DNA of 64,000 bases from Pelomonas caseinilytica (GTDB taxonomy: Bacteria > Pseudomonadota > Gammaproteobacteria > Burkholderiales > Burkholderiaceae_C). Numbering within the stretch: the stretch's first letter is position 1; every line of letters starts with the position of its first letter. The stretch spans positions 310,001 to 374,000 of the forward strand of contig NZ_JAJTWT010000001.1 in assembly GCF_021353235.1 (NCBI RefSeq), read 5' to 3'. Of this stretch, positions 56,366 to 64,000 are shown one piece after another. The position numbers and the translations under genes are program-made. Below the pieces are notes generated by a model. The model searched no databases and was not told where the DNA came from. It saw only the letters and a list, made by a program, of their open reading frames with translations.

Positions 56366-57475
56366 ATGACCTCGCAAGCCCCCCTCACCTACGACCAGGC
56401 CGGTGTCAACTACGACCTGATCGACCCGCTCAAAGTCACCGCGCAGCGCGCCGCCGCCGCCACCGCCGCCCACCTTGCCGGCTATGGGTTCAGCGAGGTC
56501 AAGGCCTCACGCGGCGAGTCGGCCTACGTCGTCGACGTGGGGCCCTTCTACATGGCCTCCATCGTCGAATGCCTGGGCACCAAGACCCTGGTCGCTGACG
56601 AGATGGCCAAGCTGACCGGCAGGAGCTTCTTCGCCGGCATTGCGCAGGACACCATCGCGATGGCGATCAACGACCTGATCACGGTGGGCGCCACGCCCCT
56701 GGTCGTACAGGCCTACTGGGCCGCCGGCGGCAGCGACTGGTTCGGCGACGCCCAGCGCGCCCAGGCCCTGGTGGCCGGCTGGAAGGCGGCCTGCGACACC
56801 TGCCAGGTGGCCTGGGGCGGCGGCGAGACGCCGGCCCTGGCCGGCATCGTGGAAGACGGCCGCATCGACCTGGCCGCCTCCTGCACCGGCCTCGTCAATC
56901 CCAAGGAACGCCTGTCGGTGGGCGACAAGCTGGGCCCGGGCGACGCCATCGTGCTGCTGGCGTCCAGCGGCATCCACGCCAACGGCCTGAGCCTGGCCCG
57001 CAAACTGGCCGAGCGGCTGCCGCAGGGTTACCTCACCGAGATCGAGCCCGGCCTGACCTACGGCGAGGCCCTGCTCGCGCCGACGGCCCTTTACTCTCCC
57101 GTGACGGAAGCACTGTGGAAGGCGGGCATCGCACCCCACTACTGCGCCAACATCACCGGCCACGGTTGGCGCAAGCTGCTGCGCCACCCGAGCGCCCTGA
57201 CCTACCGCATCCACACCGTGCCGCCCAAGACGGCGGTGCTGGCCTTCATCCAGCAGCAGGCGGGCCAGGACGACCGCGAGGCCTACTCCACGCTCAACAT
57301 GGGCGCGGGCTTCGCCATCTTCGTCAAGGCCGAAGACGCCGAGCGCACCGCCCAGGTGGCCCGCGACTGCGGCGTCCAGGCCTGGGTGGCCGGCTCGGTC
57401 GAGGCCGGCGAAAAGCAGCTGCTGATCGAGCCGCTGGGCATCCGCTTCAGCGAAGACGACCTCGCATTGCGCTGA
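56366..57475 (+). CDS. AIR synthase-related (PurM-like) protein
   Basis: A 369-residue protein with the two-domain PurM/HypE/ThiL fold. It has LTYDQAGVNYDLIDPLK like PurM, MAINDLITVGATPLVV, AWGGGETPALAGIV, LLASSGIHANGLSLARKL and NMGAGFAIFV. The PurM DGVGTK loop is replaced by VECLGTKTLV, with the aspartate-glycine pair missing, so it may be a divergent paralog rather than the housekeeping AIR synthase. It is divergent from dnaX and upstream of the SirB2-like gene. The substrate is unknown. Confidence 0.82.
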   Translation: MTSQAPLTYDQAGVNYDLIDPLKVTAQRAAAATAAHLAGYGFSEVKASRGESAYVVDVGPFYMASIVECLGTKTLVADEMAKLTGRSFFAGIAQDTIAMAINDLITVGATPLVVQAYWAAGGSDWFGDAQRAQALVAGWKAACDTCQVAWGGGETPALAGIVEDGRIDLAASCTGLVNPKERLSVGDKLGPGDAIVLLASSGIHANGLSLARKLAERLPQGYLTEIEPGLTYGEALLAPTALYSPVTEALWKAGIAPHYCANITGHGWRKLLRHPSALTYRIHTVPPKTAVLAFIQQQAGQDDREAYSTLNMGAGFAIFVKAEDAERTAQVARDCGVQAWVAGSVEAGEKQLLIEPLGIRFSEDDLALR

Positions 57476-57503
57476 TGTCACGTCTGCAATCCGCATTGCC
57501 TTC

Positions 57504-57595
57504 GCGGGCCGAGCGCTGGGCCGCTCCCGAGCCGGCCCGCGTTGGCGATGTGCTTGCGGCTCAATGCCGCAAGCATCGCCGTCCCCTCGGGGGAC
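57504..57595. repeat. cluster of three intergenic hairpins
   Basis: Between the PurM-like and SirB2 genes: GCGGGCC (57504-57510) pairs with GGCCCGC (57534-57540) and nests GAGCG/CGCTC; then GGCGATGTGCTTGCGGC pairs with GCCGCAAGCATCGCC around TCAAT (57544-57580); then GTCCCC-TCG-GGGGAC (57581-57595). The last resembles the CCCCC/GGGGG hairpins of the repeats at 22.9 and 41.6 kb, although no long identity was seen. Confidence 0.65.
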
Positions 57596-57644
57596 CGGCT
57601 GGGCTCGCCTGCGTTCAGCAGTGCGAGACCGGACGAGGGGCTCC

Positions 57645-58031
57645 ATGACGTGGTTCTACACCCAGATGCTCGAGTGGCACGTGCTGCTCGCCTGGTGCAG
57701 CGTGGCCATCTTCTTCACGCGCGGCCTGATGTTCCAGTTCGGCGCCCCGCGGCTGCAGGAGATCGCCAAGGACGCTCGCCTGATGGTGCTGGTCTTCGGC
57801 ATCAACGCCTGCCTCGTCGTCACCGGGCTGAGCCTGTGGGGATCGCTGGGCTACAACCCGCTGCGCGACTGGTGGCTGGGCGTCAAGCTGGTCGCCCTCG
57901 TCGGCTACGTGGCCTGCGGCCATTGGGCCATGAGCCAATCGCGCCTGCACCTGCTGGGCTATCTCACCGCCGTCGCCCTGCTTGCGCTGGCGATGGACCT
58001 GTCGATCAACCGCCAGTTCCTGCCGGGTTAG
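57645..58031 (+). CDS. SirB2 family integral membrane protein
   Basis: A 128-residue protein with four hydrophobic helices and the SirB2 pattern: EWHVLLAWCSVAIFFTRG in the first helix, RLMVLVFGINACLVVTGL in the second and WLGVKLVALVGYVACGHWAM in the third, with a conserved histidine and lysine. SirB2-type proteins are uncharacterised. It follows the hairpin cluster and lies 44 bases before the 4.5S RNA gene. Confidence 0.85.
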   Translation: MTWFYTQMLEWHVLLAWCSVAIFFTRGLMFQFGAPRLQEIAKDARLMVLVFGINACLVVTGLSLWGSLGYNPLRDWWLGVKLVALVGYVACGHWAMSQSRLHLLGYLTAVALLALAMDLSINRQFLPG

Positions 58032-58062
58032 GCCCGCGGCGGGCAGGGTCTACCGCCCCGGT

Positions 58063-58068
58063 TAGAAT
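58063..58068 (+). promoter_or_regulatory. -10 box of the 4.5S RNA gene
   Basis: TAGAAT (5 of 6) ends seven bases before the predicted 5' end of the RNA at 58076. No strong -35 is visible. Confidence 0.6.
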
Positions 58069-58075
58069 CACGCTC

Positions 58076-58169
58076 GACGGGCCTCCCCGCATGGAAGCGC
58101 GCCCAACCGGGTCAGGTGGGGAACCAAGCAGCCCTAAGCGTTGCAACCAGTGCCGGGGTCAGGCTCGTC
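58076..58169 (+). ncRNA. ffs: signal recognition particle 4.5S RNA
   Basis: About 94 bases. The conserved Ffh-binding domain is GGTCAGGTGG-GGAA-CCAAGCAGCC, with a GGAA tetraloop closed by UGG/CCA and flanked by the universally conserved UCAGG and AGCAGCC strands. The ends GACGGGCCT and AGGCTCGTC pair to form the terminal helix. It guides membrane proteins to the translocon with Ffh. A location near dnaX-ybaB-recR is also seen in other proteobacteria. Confidence 0.92.
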
Positions 58170-58208
58170 ACCCTCCCCTCTCCCTTCTCCCTCCAGCCGG
58201 AGGCATCC

Positions 58209-58601
58209 ATGGACCGATTCACCGGTGGCTGCCTGTGCGGTGACGTGCGCATCGTCGCCACGGGACGGCCCTATCGCGTCGGCATCTGCCACTGCCTGGA
58301 TTGCCGCAAGCACCACGGCGCCCTGTTCCATGCCTCGGCCATCTTTGCGGAGGACGCCGTCACGGTCACCGGCGAGACCGGCGCCTATGCCGGGCGGCAT
58401 TTCTGCCCGCGCTGCGGCTCGTCGGTGTTCGGACGAAGCGGCGATGAGGTCGAGGTGAATCTCGGCGCGCTGGACGCGCCCGACCAGTTCAAGCCCACCT
58501 ACGAGCTCTGGTGCACGCGGCGCGAAGCCTGGCTCCCGGAGTTTCCGGGCACCCGGCGGTACCGGGCCGACCGGGAAGGCCCCGGCCGATTCGAGGATTA
58601 G
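58209..58601 (+). CDS. GFA family protein (glutathione-dependent formaldehyde-activating-like)
   Basis: A 130-residue zinc-binding protein with the GFA cysteine pattern: GGCLCGDVR, CHCLDCRKHHGALF and CPRCGSSVFG. Members are related to an enzyme that joins formaldehyde with glutathione, but most have no known substrate. The ATG at 58209 gives the usual start MDRFTGGC. It ends in a four-base overlap with the convergent exported hypothetical gene. Confidence 0.9.
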   Translation: MDRFTGGCLCGDVRIVATGRPYRVGICHCLDCRKHHGALFHASAIFAEDAVTVTGETGAYAGRHFCPRCGSSVFGRSGDEVEVNLGALDAPDQFKPTYELWCTRREAWLPEFPGTRRYRADREGPGRFED

Positions 58602-59029
58602 CGTCCCGGCGACGCCGGGACATCGGTGGACCGCACGGTCAGTGAGGTGATCTGGCCGCCACCGGCAACGCTGCCGTCCGTGTGGCCGTGCTCCACACGC
58701 TGCCGGCAGAGGTCGCGGTCCTCCCCATGCTGGGCGTCGCAGCGCTTGAGGGCGTTGGCCGCCCACACCTCGGGCCGGTCGTCGCGTGAGACCAGCTTGC
58801 CCTGGCGGGCCTGGGCGTAGGCGGCAGCGGCCTCGCGCAGGCAGACGTTGCGGGGCTCGGCCGTGCGGCCGGTCAGGCAGTCGGCCTTCTCGCGCTCGTA
58901 CTGCAGGCGCAGCGGGTCGACGTTGCGGGCCGCGGGGCCGACGGCCTGGGCCGCGCCGGCCAGGGCCAGCAGCCCGGCAGCCAGCCAGGCGCCGGCGGCG
59001 CGACGTCGATGGGTGCGTTGGAAGCTCAT
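58598..59029 (-). CDS. exported hypothetical protein
   Basis: A 143-residue protein with a signal peptide (RRAAGAWLAAGLLALAGAAQA). The mature part has four cysteines (KADCLTG, NVCLREA, LKRCDAQ, DLCRQRV) spaced to form two disulfides and a Gly/Ser tail. I do not recognise the family. It lies 14 bases after the OmpA-type gene on the same strand, so it is probably a third member of that envelope operon. Confidence 0.75.
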   Translation of the reverse strand: MSFQRTHRRRAAGAWLAAGLLALAGAAQAVGPAARNVDPLRLQYEREKADCLTGRTAEPRNVCLREAAAAYAQARQGKLVSRDDRPEVWAANALKRCDAQHGEDRDLCRQRVEHGHTDGSVAGGGQITSLTVRSTDVPASPGR

Positions 59030-59043
59030 GTCGTTCTCCTCGT

Positions 59044-59934
59044 TCAGCTGCGGGCTCGGACCGGCTGGTTGTCGTTGGAGATGTAGACCTCCACACGGCG
59101 GTTCATGGCGCGGTCGGAGGTGCTGGCGTTGCTCGCCACCGGGTATTGCTCGCCGTAGCCGCGCGTGGCGATGCGCGTCGGATCGACACCCTGGGCGCGC
59201 AGCGCGTCGGCGACGGCCTGCGAGCGGCGCTGCGACAGCGCCAGGTTGGCGGCGTCGCTGCCCACGCTGTCCGTGAAGCCTTCGATCAGCACGCGGCGAT
59301 CGGGGTGCTCATTGAGGAAGTGGGCGAGCTTGGCGATGGCGCCCTGCGCGTTGGGCTTGATCTCGGCGCGTCCGAACTCGAACAGCACGTCGCCCAGGGT
59401 CACGAGCATGCCGCGGTCCGTCTGGCGGGCCTGCATGTCGTTGAGTTCGCGCTGCAGCGCCGCGGCCTGGGCCTGGGCGCTGGCCGCATCGGCTTGCGCG
59501 ACAGCGGCCTGGGCGCGAGCCGCGTTGGCGTCGGCACTGGCGTTGGCGGCCTGCGCCTGGGCGGCGTTGGCGCGTGCGGCGTTGGCGTCGGCACGCACGC
59601 GCTCGCGGTCGGCCTCGGCGGCCTTGATGGCTTCTTCGTCGCTCTGCGCCTTGGCCAGGGCCATGGCGGTCTTGGCCTGCGTCGCGGCGACGTAGGCGGC
59701 GGAGTCGATGTCGGCCGGTGATTCGCGCTTGACGCTCAGTTCATCGGCACGGCGCAAAGAGTCGGAGGCCTTCTTCAGCTCCAGCGGCGCGTATTTGACG
59801 ACGGCCGGATCGGCCTCGGCGCTGCGCACAGTGGAGCGGGCCTGCTGCAGGCCGGGCGTGACGGTGGGGGCGCTGGCGCAGGCCGCGAGCAGGGCGGCAG
59901 CGGCCAGTGCGGACAGGGAGGCAGTGGTTCGCAT
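59044..59934 (-). CDS. OmpA family lipoprotein with DUF4398 domain
   Basis: A 296-residue outer-membrane lipoprotein: lipobox LAAC near residue 18, a DUF4398 region (APLELKKASDSLRRADELS), a ~75-residue Ala-rich coiled coil (RANAAQAQAANASADAN repeated), and a C-terminal OmpA peptidoglycan-binding domain with FEFGRAEIKPNAQGAI, GFTDSVGSDAANLALSQRRSQAV and RGYGEQYPV plus MNRRVEVYI. It probably links the outer membrane to the wall. The start at 59934 is chosen over 59955 because it retains the compact signal. Confidence 0.93.
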   Translation of the reverse strand: MRTTASLSALAAAALLAACASAPTVTPGLQQARSTVRSAEADPAVVKYAPLELKKASDSLRRADELSVKRESPADIDSAAYVAATQAKTAMALAKAQSDEEAIKAAEADRERVRADANAARANAAQAQAANASADANAARAQAAVAQADAASAQAQAAALQRELNDMQARQTDRGMLVTLGDVLFEFGRAEIKPNAQGAIAKLAHFLNEHPDRRVLIEGFTDSVGSDAANLALSQRRSQAVADALRAQGVDPTRIATRGYGEQYPVASNASTSDRAMNRRVEVYISNDNQPVRARS

Positions 59935-59961
59935 GGCGGTCCTTTCGGCGATCACGGGCGA

Positions 59962-60324
59962 TCAGGAACGGTTGAGCTGGGACTGCAGCTGCTGGATGCT
60001 TTCGCGCACCTCCGACAGCGCACGGCTGGAGCGCGCCGAACGCGCCGTGGCCTGGGCCAGGGCGGCGTCAGCGGCGGCCTCGTCGGCCAGCTGCCGGGCC
60101 TGCACGTAGTCCTTGCGGGCCATGGCCTGGTTGGCGCGAGCCAGCTTGTCGCGCGCGGTAGCCAGCTCGGCAGGCGCATCGGCGGCGGTGCCGGTGGCCT
60201 GGTCGACGGCGGACGTGGCGACTGCCATCTGTTCCTTCGGGGCGCCGGTCGAGGCGCAGGCCGCCAAGGCGAGTGCGGCGGCCATCGAGAGAGCGGCCCG
60301 ACCCTTCAACGAATGCGGATTCAT
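59962..60324 (-). CDS. DUF4398 lipoprotein
   Basis: A 120-residue lipoprotein with lipobox LAAC near residue 22 and a helical DUF4398 domain (PAELATARDKLARANQAMARKDYVQARQLADEAAADAALAQ), paralogous to the N-terminal region of the next gene but without the OmpA domain. The start MNPHSLKG at 60324 has an AGGAG ribosome site. It lies 27 bases before the OmpA-type gene and is likely the first of a three-gene operon. Confidence 0.88.
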   Translation of the reverse strand: MNPHSLKGRAALSMAAALALAACASTGAPKEQMAVATSAVDQATGTAADAPAELATARDKLARANQAMARKDYVQARQLADEAAADAALAQATARSARSSRALSEVRESIQQLQSQLNRS

Positions 60325-60522
60325 CACGGACTCCTGTGGTTTGGCTTGGCCCCGGCAGCAGCGCATGCGCCTCGCCGGAACCCGGTTGTTTTTCAGGATG
60401 CCAAACCAGTATTCGCCACGGCCGGCGGGCGGCCGGTCAGAGGCCGCAGGACCGCCCGGTCAGCGCCCGGCACCACGCGTTGTGGGATTCGCCCTACACC
60501 TTCGGTAGGCGGCCCGAGGACA

Positions 60523-62916
60523 TCAGCCGGCGGCCTGGCGAAAGGCCATGACGGCCTGGTTGCGCAGCGTGCGCAGCAGCGAGAGCTGCTTGTCGTCGAG
60601 CTGCACGGCGCCGGCCCTGGGATGGTCCGCGTAGATGAGACCCAGGGGCGCGCCCTTGAGCATCAGCGGCAGCAGCAGGAAGCTCTGGGCCTGCAGCTCG
60701 CCCTTGAACGCGGCCGGCAGCCGGGCCGCGATGTTGGCGGCGCGGGCATCCTGGATGAGGGTGTCCGCGCCCTTGAGGCAGACGGCGGCGAAAAGGTCGG
60801 GCGGCTGCTGGGTCAGGTCCACGCGCAGCAGCGGCGCCAGGCGCTCGACGTCGTCGCCCACACCCAGGCGGCCGGTGAGGGTCTGGCCGCGGGCATCGCG
60901 CAGGCAGAAGATCACCCGGCGCAGGCCGAGGGCGCGGTAGATGGTCTCGAGGATCATGCGCAGCACGCCGTTGAGCTGGGCGTTCTGGACCATGGCGTCG
61001 GTGATCTCCTGGATGCCGGCTGCCAGGATTTCGCTGGCCTGGGCGGGGCCGGGCACGGCGCCCGCGGAGTCGGTGCGTTCCAACACCAGAGTCGGCGCGA
61101 GTTCATGGGCCGTGAGGGAGTCGCCGACCGACGGGGCCAGAGGCGCCAGCAGGCGCCGGGCGCGCGAGTGCTGGGGCAGGCGCAGCTCCAGCGCCTCGGT
61201 CATCTGCGCCAGGCGCTGGCGCGCGGTGTCGGCGGCATGCTCGAAAGCATCGGCGCTGATGCCCAGGGCGCGGGCATTCCGCTGGGCCAGGGCCCTCACC
61301 TTGGCATGGGCCCGCTCGGGCGGGGTCTGCAGGATGAGGTCGGCCATGTCGTTGGCCGCGCGGGCCAGCCAGCGCTGGCGCTCGCCGGCGTCCTCGATCA
61401 GCTTGGGCGGCGCCTCGCCCACCGGCCGGCGCATGGCTCGCTGCAGGCTCTCCGGCAGGCCCCACTGGCGGGCCACGCCCAGGCCCAGGGCCTCGTAGCT
61501 CATGCCCAGCACCTGGGCCGAGGCGGCGGCCTCGCTCAACGCGGGCGGGCCGTCGTCCGCGGGGCTGACGAGGCGGCGCACGGCCTCGGCCTCCTCGGGG
61601 AAGTAGAACTCGGTCAGGGTGCGGCCGAGGTGATGGAACATGGCGCCGAGGAAGGCCTCCTCGGCGTCGCGCGCATTCAGGCACAGCTCGCGCGCCAGCG
61701 ACGCGGCCATCAGCGAGCGCAGGAAGTCCTCGCGCAGGCGCTGGGCATGGCCCTTGTTCTCCATGCGCTCCAGCAGCACCAGGGACAACGCCAGGTTGCG
61801 GATGCCGGCGAAGCCGATGACGGCCACGGCCCGCGACACGGTACTGATGCCGGCACCGCTCTGGCCGCCGCTGGCATGCCGGTAGGCGGCCGTGTTCACC
61901 AAGCGCAGCAGTTTCTGCGTGAGGGCCACGTCCTTGAGGATTTCGTTGGACAGGCTGGCCAGGCTCTCGTGCTCGGACTGCGTCAGCCGCTGGATGCGGG
62001 TGATGGCGTCGGACAGCGCCGGGAAGTCGCTCTTGTGGCGCATGCGGCGCAGCAGGAAGTCCAGCACCGGCGCGTCCTGGGCTTCGGCGTCGGGCTCGGT
62101 GACGGGGCGCAGCCAGGCGGCCAGGGCATCGTGCATCAGCGCGGCGCTGGGCCAGCGCGCTGCGGGCTCGCGCGCCAGGCCGCGTTGCACGATGGCACGC
62201 AGGGCGTCGTCCACGTCGGCCGGCAGGCCTTCGGGCAGGACGAGGTCGGTGGTCTGCACGCGCTGGATGGCCCGCCAGGGGTCGGGGTCATGGTTGAGCC
62301 GCTGGCCGGACAGCATCTCCGCCAGCATCACGGCGGCGGCGAACACGTCCATCTGCGGATGCGGCGGCGCGCCGCGCGCGGCCTCCGGCGAGATGTAGCC
62401 CGGTGTGCCGACGATGCGCGAAGGCGTGTCGGAACCGGGCACGACCCGGGCGGCGATGCCGAAGTCCATCACCCGCGGCCGGCCGCGGGCGTCGAGCAGG
62501 ATGTTGCTGGGCTTGAGGTCGCGGTGCACCAGGCCGGCCGCATGGGCGGCGGTGAGCCCGTCCAGCACGCCGAGCATCAGCCGCACGGCTTCGGCGGCCG
62601 TCAGCCGGGGGCCTGCGCGCAGGCGCTGGCTCAGCGTGCCGCCGCTGACGTATTCGAAGACGAGGTAGGAGCGACCGCCCTGGGTGTCGGCCTCGAAGAC
62701 GGGGACGATGTTGGGATGGGTGAGCCGGCTGACGGCCCGGGCCTCGTGCAGCCATTCGTCCACGCTGCCGGGCTCGTTGGCCGCCTTCAGCAGCTTGACG
62801 GCGACTTCACGGTCCAGGAGGGGGTCGTGGGCCAGCCAGACCGTGGCCTGCGCGCCTTCGCCCAGGCGCTGCAGCAGCCGGAAGCGGCCGAGCTGGGGGG
62901 GCAGGTCTTCGGCCAT
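60523..62916 (-). CDS. serine/threonine protein kinase fused to HDOD and GAF domains
   Basis: A 797-residue signalling protein. A Hanks-type kinase fills about residues 10-280: GEGAQATVW loop, VAVKLL lysine, catalytic HRDLKPSN and MDFG. A HDOD domain follows (about 290-500), and a GAF-like sensor domain ends the protein (about 610-790, ELQAQSFLLLPLMLKGAPLGLIYADH). HDOD proteins regulate signalling and motility but lack the HD catalytic residues of phosphodiesterases. An upstream HDOD gene on the same strand ends ten bases before it. Substrate and signal are unknown. Confidence 0.9.
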   Translation of the reverse strand: MAEDLPPQLGRFRLLQRLGEGAQATVWLAHDPLLDREVAVKLLKAANEPGSVDEWLHEARAVSRLTHPNIVPVFEADTQGGRSYLVFEYVSGGTLSQRLRAGPRLTAAEAVRLMLGVLDGLTAAHAAGLVHRDLKPSNILLDARGRPRVMDFGIAARVVPGSDTPSRIVGTPGYISPEAARGAPPHPQMDVFAAAVMLAEMLSGQRLNHDPDPWRAIQRVQTTDLVLPEGLPADVDDALRAIVQRGLAREPAARWPSAALMHDALAAWLRPVTEPDAEAQDAPVLDFLLRRMRHKSDFPALSDAITRIQRLTQSEHESLASLSNEILKDVALTQKLLRLVNTAAYRHASGGQSGAGISTVSRAVAVIGFAGIRNLALSLVLLERMENKGHAQRLREDFLRSLMAASLARELCLNARDAEEAFLGAMFHHLGRTLTEFYFPEEAEAVRRLVSPADDGPPALSEAAASAQVLGMSYEALGLGVARQWGLPESLQRAMRRPVGEAPPKLIEDAGERQRWLARAANDMADLILQTPPERAHAKVRALAQRNARALGISADAFEHAADTARQRLAQMTEALELRLPQHSRARRLLAPLAPSVGDSLTAHELAPTLVLERTDSAGAVPGPAQASEILAAGIQEITDAMVQNAQLNGVLRMILETIYRALGLRRVIFCLRDARGQTLTGRLGVGDDVERLAPLLRVDLTQQPPDLFAAVCLKGADTLIQDARAANIAARLPAAFKGELQAQSFLLLPLMLKGAPLGLIYADHPRAGAVQLDDKQLSLLRTLRNQAVMAFRQAAG

Positions 62917-62926
62917 GCGTCAGCGA

Positions 62927-64000
62927 TCAGGACGACGACGGGCCGCGGCCCGACAGCCGCTCACGCAGCGACGACGAAGCAGGCTCGGACTGGGGGGCTG
63001 GCGCGCCGCCCCCCGCTGGCCGCTGGGCGCCGGGGTTGATTGCGTCCATCACCTCGCGCAGCCCGACCCCGAGGGCCTTGGCGTAGCGCCGCGTGGCGGC
63101 CTCCACGCCGGCCCGCCGGCGGTGCTCAGGCAGGCCGAGGGCATCAACCAGTTCGTTGGCCAGGCTGCAGGTCAGCCGCAAGGTGTCGGTGTCGCTGCGC
63201 GGCGTGTGCACGGGCGCGTCCAGCGGCTGGCGGCGGATCATCTGCAGCAGTTCGTCGCCCAGGCCCCAATGCCGGGCCACGGCGGCGCCGAGGGCGTCCA
63301 GGTCGCAGCCGAGCACGGCGTAGGCCGCCGCCTGCTCGCTCATCGAGGGCGGGTTGGGCTGCTCCTCGGTGGGTTCCGGCGGCTGCATCAGCTGGCGGAT
63401 CTGCTGGGCGTCGTCGGGGAAGTGGTACTGCAGCAGCAGCCGGCCGAGGTTCTGCATGATGGTGATGAGGTAGACCACCTCCTCGTCATAACCCGCCGGC
63501 CGCAGGGCCTGGGCGACACGGGCCGCCTGGGTCACGCGGGCCATCAGCTGGCGCAGCATCTCGGCGGCCACCGGCTGCAGCGGGCCGGGCCAGGGCTTGA
63601 GGGCGTTGGCCGCCTGCTGCAGCCCCTCCAGGCCAATCATCTGGACGGCCCGTTGCATGTTCAGGATGGTGCCGCCCTGGTGGCCGGCCTGCCTCAGCGC
63701 GTTGTTCACGCGGCGGACCAGTTCCAGGCTCAGGGCCATGTCCTTCAGCACCAGCTCGGACAACGCGCTCGCATGCTGGGCCTCCAGGCCCGAGCCGCCG
63801 GTGAAGCGGTGCATGCCCGTCGTCGTGGTGGGCAGGTGGCCGACGCGCTGCAGCTTGTCCAGCAGCAGCACGACGGGACCGCCGTCGTCGTAGGAGGCGG
63901 CCTGCCGCCAACCGTCCAGCGCGCGCCAGAAGCTGCGCGCGAGGTGGTAGCGCTGGCGGGTCTGGCGGTCGGTCGCGCGGTTGGAGATGGCGCGCAGCGG
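62927..64000 (-). CDS. HDOD domain protein, 5' end beyond the window
   Basis: Reading leftward from the right edge gives 357 codons plus a stop with no interruption, including LRAISNRATDRQTRQRYHL beyond the first possible internal start, so the gene continues off the window. The HDOD region (about 63.8-63.0 kb) has ELVLKDMALSLELVRRVNN and IGLEGLQQAAN, and resembles the HDOD region of the downstream kinase, as if the two were duplicated. The C-terminus is Pro/Ala/Ser-rich. The N-terminal domain cannot be seen. Confidence 0.85.
   Translation of the reverse strand, partial: PLRAISNRATDRQTRQRYHLARSFWRALDGWRQAASYDDGGPVVLLLDKLQRVGHLPTTTTGMHRFTGGSGLEAQHASALSELVLKDMALSLELVRRVNNALRQAGHQGGTILNMQRAVQMIGLEGLQQAANALKPWPGPLQPVAAEMLRQLMARVTQAARVAQALRPAGYDEEVVYLITIMQNLGRLLLQYHFPDDAQQIRQLMQPPEPTEEQPNPPSMSEQAAAYAVLGCDLDALGAAVARHWGLGDELLQMIRRQPLDAPVHTPRSDTDTLRLTCSLANELVDALGLPEHRRRAGVEAATRRYAKALGVGLREVMDAINPGAQRPAGGGAPAPQSEPASSSLRERLSGRGPSSS

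Noticed and set aside
59400-59620. Possible tandem DNA repeat in the OmpA-type gene
   Set aside because: The repetition is at protein level (Ala-rich coiled coil with GCC/GCG/GCA codon variation) and is not a DNA repeat array.

Overview
The window is a contiguous, very GC-rich (about 70% by eye), gene-dense stretch of a bacterial chromosome with no rRNA, tRNA, insertion sequence, prophage or CRISPR array. Gene content and order (nadB; clpB; hom-thrC-moeA-moaD; dnaX-ybaB-recR beside the 4.5S RNA gene; a methyltransferase-rnhA pair divergent from gloB-mltD) point to a betaproteobacterium of the order Burkholderiales, probably the Rubrivivax/Leptothrix/Roseateles group. That placement is inference from synteny and codon use.

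Layout. 1-8655: 3'-truncated nadB, an APH-fold phosphotransferase, an S9 peptidase, a sterol-desaturase-like membrane enzyme, an AraC regulator overlapping a DUF2804 gene, and a membrane diguanylate cyclase. 8675-12163: clpB (with a heat-shock-type promoter), crcB and moaE. 12276-19979: an island of eight genes between moaE and moaD, coding for an SPFH/SHOCT protein, a zinc-ribbon DUF4178 membrane protein, DUF350, a secreted beta-propeller, a seven-TM spermidine-synthase-like enzyme, a small unknown protein, an exported FAD amine-oxidase-like lipoprotein and an AdoMet decarboxylase (speD). 19984-26659: moaD, moeA, thrC, hom, an alanine-type aminotransferase, a Mth938-domain protein and a Bcp peroxiredoxin. 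26836-33523: PIN-PhoH ATPase, HiPIP, aldo/keto reductase, DNA polymerase IV and a nuclease-helicase fusion. 33645-43825: envelope and metabolic genes (CAP lipoprotein, Sel1-like protein, LysR, LldD-type dehydrogenase, DUF2785, GNAT, DUF1566, L,D-transpeptidase-like lipoprotein, YceI, S46 peptidase). 43940-45128: a small unknown gene and a TumE/TumA-type toxin-antitoxin pair. 45147-53338: dcd, orphan substrate-binding protein, amidohydrolase, rnhA, methyltransferase, gloB, mltD, MAPEG. 53354-58601: recR, ybaB, dnaX, a PurM-like protein, a SirB2-like protein, the 4.5S RNA gene and a GFA protein. 58598-64000: an OmpA/DUF4398 lipoprotein cluster, a kinase-HDOD-GAF signalling protein and an HDOD protein cut by the right edge.

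The strongest candidate for an under-described system is the 12.3-20.0 kb island. It unites decarboxylated-AdoMet production, a membrane-anchored aminopropyltransferase and an exported amine-oxidase-like flavoprotein with SPFH, DUF4178 and DUF350 membrane components, and it splits the usual moaD-moaE neighbourhood. A plausible but unproven reading is synthesis and turnover of a polyamine-like compound at the envelope. Other notable signals are a repeated 3'-flanking element in two copies, a long CACAGAG-type inverted repeat between recR and ybaB, a recurrent -10 box set 6-8 bases before start codons (predicted leaderless mRNAs), a structured leader before bcp, an attenuator-like terminator before phoH, and a palindrome inside the toxin-antitoxin promoter.
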